NCBI GenBank assembly: GCA_015064745.1
Contig: SVRR01000006.1
Location: forward strand, 1-64,000
Source of the DNA: Oscillospiraceae bacterium
GTDB lineage: Bacteria; Bacillota; Clostridia; Oscillospirales; CAG-272
Direction: 5' to 3'
DNA length: 64,000 nucleotides
Below, piece after piece: positions 9,908-18,664 of this stretch. Made by a program: the position numbers and the translations under genes. The notes under the pieces were generated by a model. It was not told the origin of the DNA. It made no database searches and saw nothing but the letters and a program-made list of their open reading frames with translations. Position 1 is the stretch's first letter. Every line of letters begins with the position of its first letter.

Positions 9908-10540
9908 TTATGCTTTCACAGAGTCGCGGATGAATACGATGCTTCCCTTAGCACCGGGAACCGCACCCTTGACCGCGATGATGTTCTTTTCTGCGTCAAC
10001 CTTGACAACTGCAAGGTTCAGGATAGTGACCTGCTCGTTACCCCACTGACCTGCCATCTTCTTGTTCTTGAAGATGCGGGAGGGGTCGGAGTTCATACCC
10101 ATCGAGCCGCCGGTGCGATGTACGGGACCCGTACCGTGCGTCATTCTGAGAACTGCGAAATTCCATCTCTTGATTACGCCGGTGTAGCCGTGACCCTTGC
10201 TGATTCCGGTGATGTCGACCTTCTCGCCTGCGGCGAAGGTATCGACGGAAATCGTAGCGCCAACCGCATAATCCGCTGCGTTCTCAAAGCGGAACTCCTT
10301 GAGGTGTCTCTTAGGGGAGATACCTGCCTTCTTGAGGTGACCGAGCTCAGCGCGGGTCAGATGCTTTTCCTTTGCGTCGCAGTATGCGAGCTGAACTGCA
10401 TCGTAGCCGTCGTTCTCTACGGTCTTCTTCTGTGCGATCTCGCAAGGACCTGCTTCAATCAGGGTTACGGGAATCACGTTGCCGACTTCATCGAAGATCT
10501 GGGTCATGCCCAGCTTCTTACCGATAATGCCTTTTTTCAT
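9908..10540 (-). CDS. rplC: 50S ribosomal protein L3
   Basis: 210 residues. The N-terminus KKGIIGKKLGMTQIFDEVG and the central extension DITGISKGHGYTGVIKRW and HGTGPVHRTGGSMG (peptidyl-transferase-proximal loop) are characteristic. It is separated from rpsJ by 110 bases that contain no gene. Confidence 0.98.
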   Translation of the reverse strand: MKKGIIGKKLGMTQIFDEVGNVIPVTLIEAGPCEIAQKKTVENDGYDAVQLAYCDAKEKHLTRAELGHLKKAGISPKRHLKEFRFENAADYAVGATISVDTFAAGEKVDITGISKGHGYTGVIKRWNFAVLRMTHGTGPVHRTGGSMGMNSDPSRIFKNKKMAGQWGNEQVTILNLAVVKVDAEKNIIAVKGAVPGAKGSIVFIRDSVKA

Positions 10541-10650
10541 TTTTTCCTCCGTTCGTTATTGGTTGATGCGTTTGAATTTTCGGTTGCCCGATCGCACCAA
10601 CGTGACCACGGATAGTGGTTCAAAAGATTTTGCCTCTGCGGAATGAGGAC

Positions 10651-10959
10651 TTACGCCTTGATCTCGATCTCAACGCCGGCGGGAAGCTCGAGGCTCATGA
10701 GATCCTCGATGGTCTTCTGCTGGGGGTTCAGAATGTCAACGAGACGCTTGTGGGTGCGGGTCTCGAACTGCTCACGGCTGTCCTTGTACTTGTGCACCGC
10801 ACGAAGAATGGTGATGATCTCTTTTTCGGTAGGCAGCGGGATAGGACCCGAAACTGCACCGCCGTTTCTCTTAGCAACTTCCACAACCTTTGCCGCAGCA
10901 GCATCTACGAGGGTGTGATCGTAGCTCTTGAGCTTCACTCTGATTTTTTCCTTTGCCAT
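10651..10959 (-). CDS. rpsJ: 30S ribosomal protein S10 (NusE)
   Basis: 102 residues, full length. It begins with [19 protein letters not shown] and contains [18 protein letters not shown] and [14 protein letters not shown], all diagnostic. S10 is a head protein of the small subunit and, as NusE, links transcription to translation through NusG. It is the first gene of the S10-spc operon here. The promoter and a leader of roughly 230 bases lie upstream. Confidence 0.98.
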   Translation of the reverse strand: MAKEKIRVKLKSYDHTLVDAAAAKVVEVAKRNGGAVSGPIPLPTEKEIITILRAVHKYKDSREQFETRTHKRLVDILNPQQKTIEDLMSLELPAGVEIEIKA

Positions 10960-11190
10960 TTGATTTGCCTCCTTCTAAAATTTCTTTTCAGGGGGGCGAT
11001 TGCCATTCACACTGCGCCGCGCGTTTCAAACACCTACGAATGAAAGCCGGGAAACAGCCTTTCCGCAAAGGCAGAACCCGGGGGAACGGTTTGACGCACG
11101 CGACGAATGTTTTCGCCCGATTTGTCGGACATACTCCACGAAAATTACCCGCTTTCGCGGCAACCTCTCGCTTCAACGCATATCAAGCCT
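10960..11190 (-). promoter_or_regulatory. Long structured leader of the S10 operon
   Basis: About 230 bases between the predicted transcription start and rpsJ hold no convincing gene on the minus strand. Complementary segments include CCGGG at 11047-11051 with CCCGG at 11077-11081 enclosing GCCTTT/AAAGGC (11057-11072). The ribosome binding site of rpsJ (GGAGGC) closes the region. Long leaders of S10 operons are often targets of ribosomal protein feedback (L4 in gamma-proteobacteria), but the mechanism here is not evident from sequence. Confidence 0.5.
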
Positions 11191-11194
11191 TACT

Positions 11195-11223
11195 ATTATA
11201 CAGTATTCTTCGCCAAAAAGCAA
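11195..11223 (-). promoter_or_regulatory. Promoter of the S10-spc operon
   Basis: On the minus strand TTGCTT (11223-11218) is followed after 17 bases by a perfect TATAAT (11200-11195). The same TTGCTT/17/TATAAT layout is seen at other promoters in the window. It faces rpsJ. The plus-strand gene at 11377 starts from the other side of the same 417-base gap. Confidence 0.75.
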
Positions 11224-11376
11224 GTCTTTTTTCATATTTTTCATTGCTATACCAAGAAAATTTTGCACATTTTTTCAATATTTTTTTGGGTATTTTGCAC
11301 AAAGCGCGAAACCGTTACATTTTATTCATATGTGTGCGTTACAATAAAGATATTACATGTAAAAGAAGGAGTTCTT

Positions 11377-12384
11377 ATGAGCACTGCATCCAAAAAAGTG
11401 TGTTTCCTCGCCTTGTCATTAACGGCAATTTTTCTGCTTTTATGCACGGGCTTTTACATCTACGAGCTCTTATCCTCGTACCTTCCCTCCATCGGACAAT
11501 TCGAAAAAGACGTTTTTTCGGACGTTTTCCTTCCTTTATTATATATGCTCGCTCTCGTCGCGTTTGCGGTGTTCGGTTTTCTCTTCCGCACCTCTCTTTC
11601 GGGACGCACGTATAAGAGTACGTTATCCGGTCTTTTCGCCTCCGGCTTCGCAGCATTGGCAACAGCTTTGTGGCTATTTACCTTTCTCGCCGGCTTAACT
11701 AAAAGTATGCCTAACGGCATTTTGGCTCTTTTAAGCATTCTTCTGATCCTTTTTGGTGCTATGACGGTGGCATACCTCGTTTTGTGTGCCACCCCAAACC
11801 CCTCTCACACACTTACGGTGCTCCTCGGTATGGCGGCGGCGGTATTTATGCTCATTTTCGCCTTCTACGCCTACTTTGACACCGCATTTGCGCTGAACAG
11901 CCCAATCAAGCTTCTTGATCTTCTTTCCGCCCTTTCCTTAACCTTGTTTTTCCTTCTCGAAACACGCTTCCGTTTCGGAGCGGTCTGTGAGGCGATATTT
12001 TATCCCGTCGGTATGGCAGCAATATTGCTGTGCGCGTCGAACGCCATCAGCGCCTTGCTCTACAACGCCATAGAGGGGAGACCTCTTGTCGTTCATACGA
12101 TGCACGACTTTCTGTTCTTAGGCTTTGCTCTCTATGCGCTCACACGATTGCTCTCCTTCGTTTTACCTCCTCTTTTCCATGAGGAAACCGCCGAGAGCCA
12201 AGGCGCAACCCCCATGTTCGAAACGGAAGGGGGCGCAGGATATGTCCCCGCGGAATCCGATGTGCTTGCGCAGGAGACCTTTGACTTTGATGTCGCGGAC
12301 ACCCCCTCCGCCGTAGCTGACGGACAAGAGAATGACGATTCTCATAAAGCGGCAACCGATTTTAACACCTCTCCCGAAACATGA
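11377..12384 (+). CDS. Polytopic membrane protein of unknown function
   Basis: 335 residues from the ATG at 11377, preceded by AGAAGGAG; an earlier in-frame start would extend into AT-rich non-coding sequence. I count about eight hydrophobic segments between residues 8 and 270, beginning CFLALSLTAIFLLLCTGFYI. An acidic, probably cytoplasmic tail of about 65 residues follows, rich in Glu, Asp and Ala. No catalytic motif or known family is recognisable. The stop overlaps the region just before polA (ATGA at 12381-12384), so the two genes are probably co-transcribed and coupled, but a functional link is not implied by the sequence. Confidence 0.8.
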   Translation: MSTASKKVCFLALSLTAIFLLLCTGFYIYELLSSYLPSIGQFEKDVFSDVFLPLLYMLALVAFAVFGFLFRTSLSGRTYKSTLSGLFASGFAALATALWLFTFLAGLTKSMPNGILALLSILLILFGAMTVAYLVLCATPNPSHTLTVLLGMAAAVFMLIFAFYAYFDTAFALNSPIKLLDLLSALSLTLFFLLETRFRFGAVCEAIFYPVGMAAILLCASNAISALLYNAIEGRPLVVHTMHDFLFLGFALYALTRLLSFVLPPLFHEETAESQGATPMFETEGGAGYVPAESDVLAQETFDFDVADTPSAVADGQENDDSHKAATDFNTSPET

Positions 12385-12392
12385 GGAAAACT

Positions 12393-14939
12393 ATGAAAAA
12401 AACGCTGGTCATTGACGGTAACAGTATCTTAAACCGAGCCTTTTACGGCATACGCCCATTGTATACCAAAGCAGGAAAGCCGACGAACGCTATTTACGGC
12501 ATGCTAAACATTGTTTTGAGGCATTTAGAGGCGATAAAGCCGGATTACGCCGCCGTCGCCTTTGATTTGAAGGCACCCAATTTTCGCAAGCAACGCTTCC
12601 CTTATTATAAAGAAGGAAGACACGAGACACCCGAGGAGCTTCTCGCACAGTTTGGCGACGCGAAGGAATGCCTGCGTCTTCTCGGCTTTCATACCTTGGA
12701 AAAGGAGGGCTACGAGGCGGACGATATTCTTGGTACAGTAGCCCGCCTTGGCAAAGAAGAGGGTGATACGCACACCTATGTTTTGTCGGGCGACCGCGAC
12801 CTCTTACAGCTGATCGACGAACAGACGACCGTCCTTTTGGCTGCTACGGGGGACACAGTTTCCTTCGACCGCGATGCGTTTTTCGCGAAATACGGCATTG
12901 AGCCCACGGAATTTGTCGACCTCAAGGCGCTCATGGGAGACTCCTCCGATAACATTCCCGGCGTTCCGGGCGTTGGAGAAAAAACCGCAGGCAAGCTGAT
13001 CGCCGAGTTCCACTCCATCGAAAATCTATACGAGAATCTTGACAGTCCCTCCATCGCCAAGGGCGTGCGTGCCAAGCTCGAAGCAGGCAAAGCCTCTGCC
13101 GAGGACTCTCTTTTTCTCGCTGAAATCTGTCGTACCGTGCCGCTTGACATCCCCCTCTCGGCGCTCGTCTATGAGGGTGTCTGTCCCAAAATGTACGATA
13201 AATGCACCGAGCTTGAATTTTCGGCGCTCATCAAGAAGCTCTCTCTCGTGCCAACCGACGATGCCTGCGCCGAAAGCACCGCCGCCATCGGCACCGCCCT
13301 TCCCTTAAAAGCAGCAAGCGCAAGCACGATCCTTGACGCTTTTACCAACGCATCCTCCTTTGCCGTCGAGTTAAAAGAGGACTCCCTTCTCTTCTCTGAC
13401 GGAATAACAAATTACCTTTATACCGAGAACCTCTCCGACATCTCGGCACTCTTCGACGGTACAAAGAAAATCATCACCTATGATGGAAAGGCTCTCCTTC
13501 ACCGTCTCTTTTCCAAGGGCATCGAAACAACGCTCGTGCCGCGCGACCTTCTCCTTTACGCCTACGTGCTTTCAGGCGGCGACGGCAGCCACGCGCCCGA
13601 AGCGCTTGCGCTTCGCTATTTACAAACGGCAATCCCCCAAGGCGAGCCGTTTATCTCTGTTTTTATTCCTTTGGAAAAAGCCCTGTTGAACGAAATTGAA
13701 TCCATAGGCTGCAAATCTCTGCTTGAAGACATAGAGCTTCCGCTTTCCCCCGTACTTGCACGCATGGAGCGAGAGGGCTTCCGCATCGACACGGCGGCGC
13801 TTGAAGCGTTTGGAAAGCGCCTTGCTGACGAAATGGTGCTTCTTTCGGAAAACATCATCGCGCACGCAGGGGTGGAATTTAATATCAATTCTCCCAAACA
13901 GCTTGCCGAAGTGCTCTTTACTCACCTCGCGCTCCCTACCAAGGGTGTAAAGAAAAACAAAAACGGATATTCCACCGACGTAGACACGCTCACCGCGCTT
14001 CGTCATACGCATCCCATTGTAGATGAGATTTTAGAATATCGCAAGGTCAGCAAGCTATATTCCACCTACGTGCAGGGGCTTCTTAAAGTAGCGGACGATA
14101 ACGGCAACGTCCACACCGATTTCAAGCAAGCACTGACGGCAACCGGAAGGCTGTCCTCGGCAGAGCCGAATTTGCAAAACATTCCCATCCGCACACCGCT
14201 CGGACGGGAGCTGCGCCGCGTATTTATTCCCAAATCGCCCACGCGCGTTTTGGTCGATGCAGACTATTCGCAGATTGAGCTCCGTCTTATGGCGGCATTT
14301 TCCCAAGACGAAAATATGTGCGACGCATTTCTTTCGGGCACCGACATTCACAGGCGCACCGCCGCCGCGGTCTTCCGTCTGCCCGAGCCGCTTGTGCCCG
14401 ACGAGCTTCGCGCCCGTGCCAAAGCGGTAAACTTCGGTATCATCTACGGCATCAGCGCCTATTCTCTTTCGGGAGATATTGGGGTGAGCGTCACCGAGGC
14501 AAAGCGGTATATGGACGACTACTTTGCCGAGTTTCCGAGCATTAAAGCGTATCTTGACGGCGTCATCGCCTCCGCGGAGGAGACGGGATACACCACGACT
14601 CTCTTCGCAAGACGCCGCTATATTCCCGAGCTCACTTCCCGCATCTTTACCCAGCGCGCCTTCGGCAAGCGTGTCGCGATGAACAGTCCGATCCAAGGCA
14701 GTGCCGCCGACATCATCAAGCTTGCCATGGTTCGAGTAGATAAACGCTTGAAGGCGGAGACGCTTGACGCAAAGCTGATCCTCCAAGTACACGACGAGCT
14801 TATCGTGGAGGCAGAAGAAAGCTGTGCCGAGCAGGTCCGCACCATTTTGAAGGAGGAAATGGAGGGGGCTGTATCGCTTGCCGTTCCCCTCACCGTCTCC
14901 ACCGCCGTCGGCAAAAGCTGGCTGGAAGCGGAGCATTGA
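12393..14939 (+). CDS. polA: DNA polymerase I
   Basis: 848 residues from ATG 12393, which has GAGG at the correct spacing; an in-frame ATG at 12381 lacks a ribosome binding site. The N-terminal part (about 1-265) is the 5'-3' exonuclease/flap domain with VIDGNSILNRAFYG, EADDILGT, SGDRDLLQL and GDSSDNIPGVPGVGEKTA. The middle domain keeps only a weak 3'-5' exonuclease fold without the acidic DxE set, so proofreading is probably absent, as in many Firmicutes. The polymerase domain has motif A VDADYSQIELR (621-631), motif B RAKAVNFGIIYGIS and motif C QVHDE (798-802). It fills gaps in repair and removes Okazaki primers. Confidence 0.97.
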   Translation: MKKTLVIDGNSILNRAFYGIRPLYTKAGKPTNAIYGMLNIVLRHLEAIKPDYAAVAFDLKAPNFRKQRFPYYKEGRHETPEELLAQFGDAKECLRLLGFHTLEKEGYEADDILGTVARLGKEEGDTHTYVLSGDRDLLQLIDEQTTVLLAATGDTVSFDRDAFFAKYGIEPTEFVDLKALMGDSSDNIPGVPGVGEKTAGKLIAEFHSIENLYENLDSPSIAKGVRAKLEAGKASAEDSLFLAEICRTVPLDIPLSALVYEGVCPKMYDKCTELEFSALIKKLSLVPTDDACAESTAAIGTALPLKAASASTILDAFTNASSFAVELKEDSLLFSDGITNYLYTENLSDISALFDGTKKIITYDGKALLHRLFSKGIETTLVPRDLLLYAYVLSGGDGSHAPEALALRYLQTAIPQGEPFISVFIPLEKALLNEIESIGCKSLLEDIELPLSPVLARMEREGFRIDTAALEAFGKRLADEMVLLSENIIAHAGVEFNINSPKQLAEVLFTHLALPTKGVKKNKNGYSTDVDTLTALRHTHPIVDEILEYRKVSKLYSTYVQGLLKVADDNGNVHTDFKQALTATGRLSSAEPNLQNIPIRTPLGRELRRVFIPKSPTRVLVDADYSQIELRLMAAFSQDENMCDAFLSGTDIHRRTAAAVFRLPEPLVPDELRARAKAVNFGIIYGISAYSLSGDIGVSVTEAKRYMDDYFAEFPSIKAYLDGVIASAEETGYTTTLFARRRYIPELTSRIFTQRAFGKRVAMNSPIQGSAADIIKLAMVRVDKRLKAETLDAKLILQVHDELIVEAEESCAEQVRTILKEEMEGAVSLAVPLTVSTAVGKSWLEAEH

Positions 14940-14978
14940 GGCATAAGAAAAAAACTTTAAAAAAATTGTCCAAGCCTA

Positions 14979-15007
14979 TTGCAATTTTAAAAGTTATATG
15001 CTATAAT
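14979..15007 (+). promoter_or_regulatory. Promoter of rpmB
   Basis: TTGCAA at 14979-14984 and TATAAT at 15002-15007 with 17 bases between. The short leader that follows contains a GTCGC-GAGA-GCGAC hairpin, then the AGGAGGT ribosome binding site of rpmB. Confidence 0.75.
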
Positions 15008-15076
15008 ACTATCTGTTGATTTATGAAACAAGGTCGCGAGAGCGACTGCATGTAAACGATTAGGAGGTAATTTCCC

Positions 15077-15262
15077 ATGGCAAAGTGCAGTGTATGCGGC
15101 AAGGGTGTTGTTTTCGGTAACACCATTTCGCACTCCCACCGTAAGTGCAACAGAACCTGGAAGCCCAACATCCGCAAGGTGAAGGCTGTGGTTGACGGAA
15201 CGAACAAGACCGTTTATGTTTGCTCCCGTTGCCTGCGTTCCGGTAAGGTTGAGCGCGCATAA
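15077..15262 (+). CDS. rpmB: 50S ribosomal protein L28
   Basis: 61 residues. It begins MAKCSVCGKGVVFGNTISHS and continues with HRKCNRTWKPNIRKV, the family signature. Two cysteine pairs (CSVC near the N-terminus and CSRC near the C-terminus) indicate the zinc-binding (C+) form. It is monocistronic, with its own promoter and a strong terminator. L28 is needed late in 50S assembly. Confidence 0.97.
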   Translation: MAKCSVCGKGVVFGNTISHSHRKCNRTWKPNIRKVKAVVDGTNKTVYVCSRCLRSGKVERA

Positions 15263-15271
15263 AGGCTCTAT

Positions 15272-15304
15272 AAAAAGCGCCCCGATTCGGGGCGCTTTTT
15301 ATTT
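15272..15304. terminator. Bidirectional terminator of rpmB and the EamA remnant
   Basis: AAAAAGCGCCCCG and CGGGGCGCTTTTT form a long GC stem with an ATT loop, flanked by A on the left and T on the right. It can therefore stop transcripts from both strands: rpmB on plus and the truncated permease on minus. Confidence 0.9.
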
Positions 15305-15799
15305 TTATTCTGCTTTTTTCCTTGCGTCCGACACAGCAATCAAGATGCTTGCCGAAAGAACGAGGACGGCACCGACCACCGTTCCTACGCTGAGCACTTC
15401 ATCAAAGATGATAACTCCCGCAAAAATACTGGTAATAGGCTCGATCGTGCTTAAAATAGAGGCACGCTCTCCGCCGATCAAGAAGGTTCCCATTTGGAAA
15501 AGGAGGACAGCCCCCACGTTGAGTGTCAGAGCAAATAAAAAGCAAAGTCCCCATCCGAGAAGCGAGCTCGGCAAGGTGAGATTTCCGCTTGCGAGACAGA
15601 CGATAAGCATGACCGCCGAGCAAACAGCGGCAACGTAGAAGCAAAAGGTAAAGCCCGAGATCTCCTTCTTGTAGCAAAAACGAGAAAAGAGAATGATGTA
15701 CACAGCGTAGGTCACGCCCGAGAGAAGGGCAAGGACACCGCCAAGAAAACTAAAACCTGCCTTCGGGTCGTAAAACAGAAAAATTCCCGCTATCTTGCT
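15305..15799 (-). pseudogene. EamA/DMT-family permease, 5'-truncated remnant
   Basis: The open part encodes the second half of a drug/metabolite transporter: GVLALLSGVTYAVYIILFSR, then ASILSTIEPITSIFAGVIIFDE, the EamA repeat signature, and the usual Lys-rich C-terminus. In-frame coding similarity continues upstream of the first possible start (GTG 15715) to about AGIFLFYDPKAGFSF near 15795 and then ends abruptly at the terminator hairpin of the neighbouring AI-2E gene. The first five or so membrane helices, and any normal start, are missing. A full protein would have about 290-300 residues; about 163 remain. A decayed gene is the simplest reading; a functional half-size (single EamA repeat) protein is less likely because no ribosome binding site is visible. 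Confidence 0.75.
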
Positions 15800-15805
15800 T
15801 GATGA

Positions 15806-15837
15806 AAAAGCTCCGCCTCAAGAGGCGGAGCTTTTTT
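15806..15837 (-). terminator. Terminator of the AI-2E family gene
   Basis: AAAAGCTCCGCCTC and GAGGCGGAGCTTTTTT form an 11-12 bp stem with a 4-base loop. On the minus strand the stem overlaps the last codons of the membrane protein gene that ends at 15818. Confidence 0.85.
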
Positions 15838-16852
15838 TATCTTCATCAGAAAACAACATTTCAAAAAGAAGCAGAGTGATCATCGGAAAAACGAGCAAAC
15901 CAAAAAGACCAAAGAGCCGTCCGCCCGCGTACAGAGAAAGCAAGGTCACCAGCGGATGAAGCCCATAGCCGTGTCCCAGCACGCGCGGTTCAAGAAACTG
16001 CCGTAAAACGGCGATCACCCCAAAAAGAACGAGAAGCCCCACACCTAACACACGCGCACCGCTTAAAAGAGAAAAAACGCCCCAAGGCACCAAAAAGAGA
16101 CCTACCCCCAAAACGGGGAGAAAGTCAAGCAAAGCAAACAGTCCCGACAAAAGCAAAGGATACTTTACATCTAAAAGGACAAACCCAAAGAGCAGCAAAG
16201 CGAAGGCAACCAGCGTCAATATTCCCTGTGCACGAAGCACCGAAAGCGCGGCACGCAAGGCAGAGTCCTTAAAAAACCGAAAAACGGCATTATGGGGGGC
16301 TTTGAGGCGCGACGAGAGTGCCGCGTGAATACGGTCGAGATCAAGGCAAAAGTAAATTGCCGCGATCACGCCAACACCAAGCGTGAAGAAAAACGCAGGC
16401 AAAACGTCGGCAAGCCTCGCCACGATCGTGGGCAAGGCAGAAAGAAGCATGGAAATTCCTTCTTCCAGCGCGCTTCCCATGCTAAGCTTCTCTCCTATGA
16501 TGGGAATAGAGGCAAGCCATTCACGCACACGCTCAGCAAAAAGAGAGCTATCGCTTCCGAAACGGCTAAGAAAATGGGATATTTCACGAAATATCCCGCG
16601 CACCCCAAGCACGAGCACCGTACCGAGGAGCACTGCACAGAGTGCTACCAAAAGAAGTCTTGCAACGCCCAGCGGCAACCGCGTTTTTTCCCGAAGCCAT
16701 GCAGCGGGACGTCGCACGAGCATCGCAAGCCCCCAACCAAGCACAAAGGGCAAAAGAACCCCCGCAAGATATTTAAAAAACAAATAAAACAGCGCGCCGC
16801 CGCCGAGCACAAGTACAACGATGGCTGCCGCCAAGGTAATCTTTTTCTGCAT
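15818..16852 (-). CDS. AI-2E family transporter, YtvI-like
   Basis: 344 residues from ATG 16852, which follows a GGGGGG ribosome binding site; a GTG at 16870 would add six residues. It has about eight hydrophobic helices with the characteristic family layout: two N-terminal helices, a large soluble insert (about 75-140), and a C-terminal half with LPVLGVGLFLVPWGVFSLL and EPRVLGHGYGLHPLVTLLSL, which match the AI-2E/PerM family block. In Firmicutes one branch (YtvI) is sporulation-associated; others export autoinducer or ions. The substrate cannot be told from sequence. Confidence 0.85.
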   Translation of the reverse strand: MQKKITLAAAIVVLVLGGGALFYLFFKYLAGVLLPFVLGWGLAMLVRRPAAWLREKTRLPLGVARLLLVALCAVLLGTVLVLGVRGIFREISHFLSRFGSDSSLFAERVREWLASIPIIGEKLSMGSALEEGISMLLSALPTIVARLADVLPAFFFTLGVGVIAAIYFCLDLDRIHAALSSRLKAPHNAVFRFFKDSALRAALSVLRAQGILTLVAFALLLFGFVLLDVKYPLLLSGLFALLDFLPVLGVGLFLVPWGVFSLLSGARVLGVGLLVLFGVIAVLRQFLEPRVLGHGYGLHPLVTLLSLYAGGRLFGLFGLLVFPMITLLLFEMLFSDEDKKSSAS

Positions 16853-16871
16853 CCCCGTCCCCCCTATCACT

Positions 16872-16901
16872 AGTATAGATGGAGCATAGAAAAATATACA
16901 A
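16872..16901 (-). promoter_or_regulatory. Promoter of the AI-2E family gene
   Basis: Minus-strand TTGTAT (16901-16896) and TATACT (16877-16872), spacing 18, located directly upstream of the ribosome binding site of the YtvI-like gene. Confidence 0.5.
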
Positions 16902-16920
16902 GTGCAAATAAATATTTACA

Positions 16921-16953
16921 AAAAGAAGGGTGCTAAAGCGCACCCTTCTTTGC
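16921..16953 (-). terminator. Terminator of the cyclophilin gene
   Basis: AAGAAGGGTGC at 16923-16933 pairs with GCACCCTTCTT at 16940-16950, followed on the minus strand by a T run. It lies just behind the ppiB-type stop codon at 16957. Confidence 0.9.
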
Positions 16954-16956
16954 TTA

Positions 16957-17430
16957 TTATTCTTCGATATAAACGCGCTTCATTACCTGCGGCAAGCGCG
17001 GACGGTCGGAATAATCGGTCGCAGTGGTAGCGATCTCATCCACAACGTCAATTCCCTCCACCACCTTACCGAAGGCAGCGTAGGAGCCGTCCAGGTGGGG
17101 GGCGTCCTTATGCATGATAAAGAACTGAGAGGAAGCGGAATTGGGCATCTGCGAACGCGCCATCGAGATGACTCCGCGCGTATGCTTCAAGGGGTTGTCC
17201 CAGCCGTTCATTTTAAATTCGCCCTTGATCTGCTCACGCGCGCCCCCCATACCCGTTCCCGTGGGGTCGCCGCCTTGGATCATAAAGCCCTCAATGACAC
17301 GGTGGAAGATGAGCCCGTCGTAAAAGCCCTCTTTCACCAATTTTTCAAAGTTTGCCGCCGTAATAGGCGCAGCCGCGGCATCCAGCGCAAGCTTGATCTT
17401 TTTGCCGTTTTCCATTTCAATAACGATCAT
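16957..17430 (-). CDS. Peptidyl-prolyl cis-trans isomerase, cyclophilin type
   Basis: 157 residues, a single compact cyclophilin domain without signal peptide, so cytoplasmic. Active-site elements are visible: FHRVIEGFMIQGGDPTGTG (catalytic Arg and the QGGD block), SMARSQMPNSASSQFFIMH and LDGSYAAFGKVVEG. It catalyses proline isomerisation during folding. It is monocistronic with its own promoter and terminator, divergent from the yhaO-like gene. Confidence 0.95.
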   Translation of the reverse strand: MIVIEMENGKKIKLALDAAAAPITAANFEKLVKEGFYDGLIFHRVIEGFMIQGGDPTGTGMGGAREQIKGEFKMNGWDNPLKHTRGVISMARSQMPNSASSQFFIMHKDAPHLDGSYAAFGKVVEGIDVVDEIATTATDYSDRPRLPQVMKRVYIEE

Positions 17431-17468
17431 AAAAGCAAATCCTTTCTGCCTGATTTTTTTCTTTTTTC

Positions 17469-17497
17469 ATTTTAACAAAAAACAGCCTTTTTGTCAA
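17469..17497 (-). promoter_or_regulatory. Promoter of the cyclophilin gene
   Basis: Minus strand: perfect TTGACA (17497-17492), 17-base spacer, TAAAAT (17474-17469). Its -35 lies eight bases from the -35 of the divergent promoter for the nuclease gene, so polymerase binding at the two may compete. Confidence 0.75.
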
Positions 17498-17505
17498 GAA
17501 CCCTC

Positions 17506-17534
17506 TTGACCTTAAGATGAATTTTTGATAGAAT
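17506..17534 (+). promoter_or_regulatory. Promoter of the yhaO-yhaN-like pair
   Basis: TTGACC (17506-17511), 17-base spacer, TAGAAT (17529-17534), followed by a purine-rich AAAAGGGGGGAT ribosome binding site before the TTG start at 17568. Confidence 0.7.
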
Positions 17535-17567
17535 AAATAAAGAAAGCAAAAAAAAGGGGGGATTCCC

Positions 17568-18641
17568 TTGAAAATCTTACATATGGCAGACTGTCACCTT
17601 GATTCTGTGATGGAACGGCATCTGCCCGCACGCGTTGCCAAGGCACGCCGCCGTGAGCTTCTTTTAACATTTTCCGCCGCCGTCTCAGCCGCAGAAAAGG
17701 AGGGCGCATCGCTCGTGCTCATCGCGGGGGACCTTTTCGACACGCCTACCCCCTCGGAAGGTGCATTACGGTACGTGCTCGACTGCATTTCCGCACACGC
17801 GGATATGACCTTTCTCTACATTGAGGGCAATCACGACGCAGGGGCACTTTCAAACAGCGCACCTCCCCCCAACATGCTCCTCGTTCCCGCACGTAAAAGC
17901 GCCGTCTTTTCCTTTGATGACGTTAAAATCTACGCAGCGGGCTTCGGCGTCACGGAAGAAACGATTGCCGCCTTCGAATGCAAGGAGAACGAGAAGAATA
18001 TCCTTTTACTGCACGGCACGCTGACGACCTCTCGCGCGGATATACGCGAAGAAATGATCTTACGCACTGCCCTTGACAATAAAAAGGTCGATTATCTTGC
18101 CTTGGGGCATTTTCACACCCACACCGCCATGCGTCTTTCACGCGGCGGTCTTGCTTGCTATGCAGGCACCCCCGAAGGGCGCGGCTTTGATGAAACGGGA
18201 AGATGCGGCGTGATCTTGCTCGACACCGATACCATGAAGGCGGATTTTCTAACGACTGCCCAGCGCACTCTGCACAATATTGAAGTAGACGTTACGGGCG
18301 CCGTTACCCTGCCCGAGATCGAAAAGCGTGTGAATGCCGCGGTCGCCGCCATCCCCGAAAGCGATATGGTGCGCCTGCATTTGATAGGCGAGGTAGAGGA
18401 GCACTATTTGAAGCAGCCCGAGCAGATCAAGCTTCTGCTTGACGGACGGTTCTTCTTTGCAAGGGTCAAGGACGGCATCCGTTTGCGTATGCGTCCCACC
18501 GTCGGCGACGTTTCCTTGCGCGGAGAATTTATCAGACGCGTGCTTAGCGACAGCTCACTTTCGGAGGAGGACAAGCAGCGTGTGCTGTCTTACGGCTTGC
18601 GCGCACTTGACGGTGAGCTTCCCGAGGATACCTCTTATTAA
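17568..18641 (+). CDS. Metallophosphoesterase, YhaO/SbcD-like DNA nuclease
   Basis: 357 residues starting at TTG 17568 behind a strong GGGGGG ribosome binding site. The calcineurin-like metal-binding motifs are in place: ADCHLD (Asp8, His10), GDLFD (Asp55), EGNHD (Asn88, His89), LLHG and GHFHTH. This is the Mre11/SbcD fold that cuts DNA together with a Rad50-like partner. The next gene encodes exactly such a partner, 23 bases downstream. The C-terminal third is the capping/partner-binding region. Size and pairing fit Bacillus YhaO-YhaN better than SbcD-SbcC. The in vivo substrate is unknown. Confidence 0.88.
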   Translation: MKILHMADCHLDSVMERHLPARVAKARRRELLLTFSAAVSAAEKEGASLVLIAGDLFDTPTPSEGALRYVLDCISAHADMTFLYIEGNHDAGALSNSAPPPNMLLVPARKSAVFSFDDVKIYAAGFGVTEETIAAFECKENEKNILLLHGTLTTSRADIREEMILRTALDNKKVDYLALGHFHTHTAMRLSRGGLACYAGTPEGRGFDETGRCGVILLDTDTMKADFLTTAQRTLHNIEVDVTGAVTLPEIEKRVNAAVAAIPESDMVRLHLIGEVEEHYLKQPEQIKLLLDGRFFFARVKDGIRLRMRPTVGDVSLRGEFIRRVLSDSSLSEEDKQRVLSYGLRALDGELPEDTSY

Positions 18642-18664
18642 ATCGGAAAGGAAGGCAAACTTAC

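Noticed and set aside
11107-11376. An in-frame N-terminal extension of the membrane protein gene at 11377
   Set aside because: It crosses the AT-rich intergenic region and the S10 promoter; the ATG at 11377 has the ribosome binding site.
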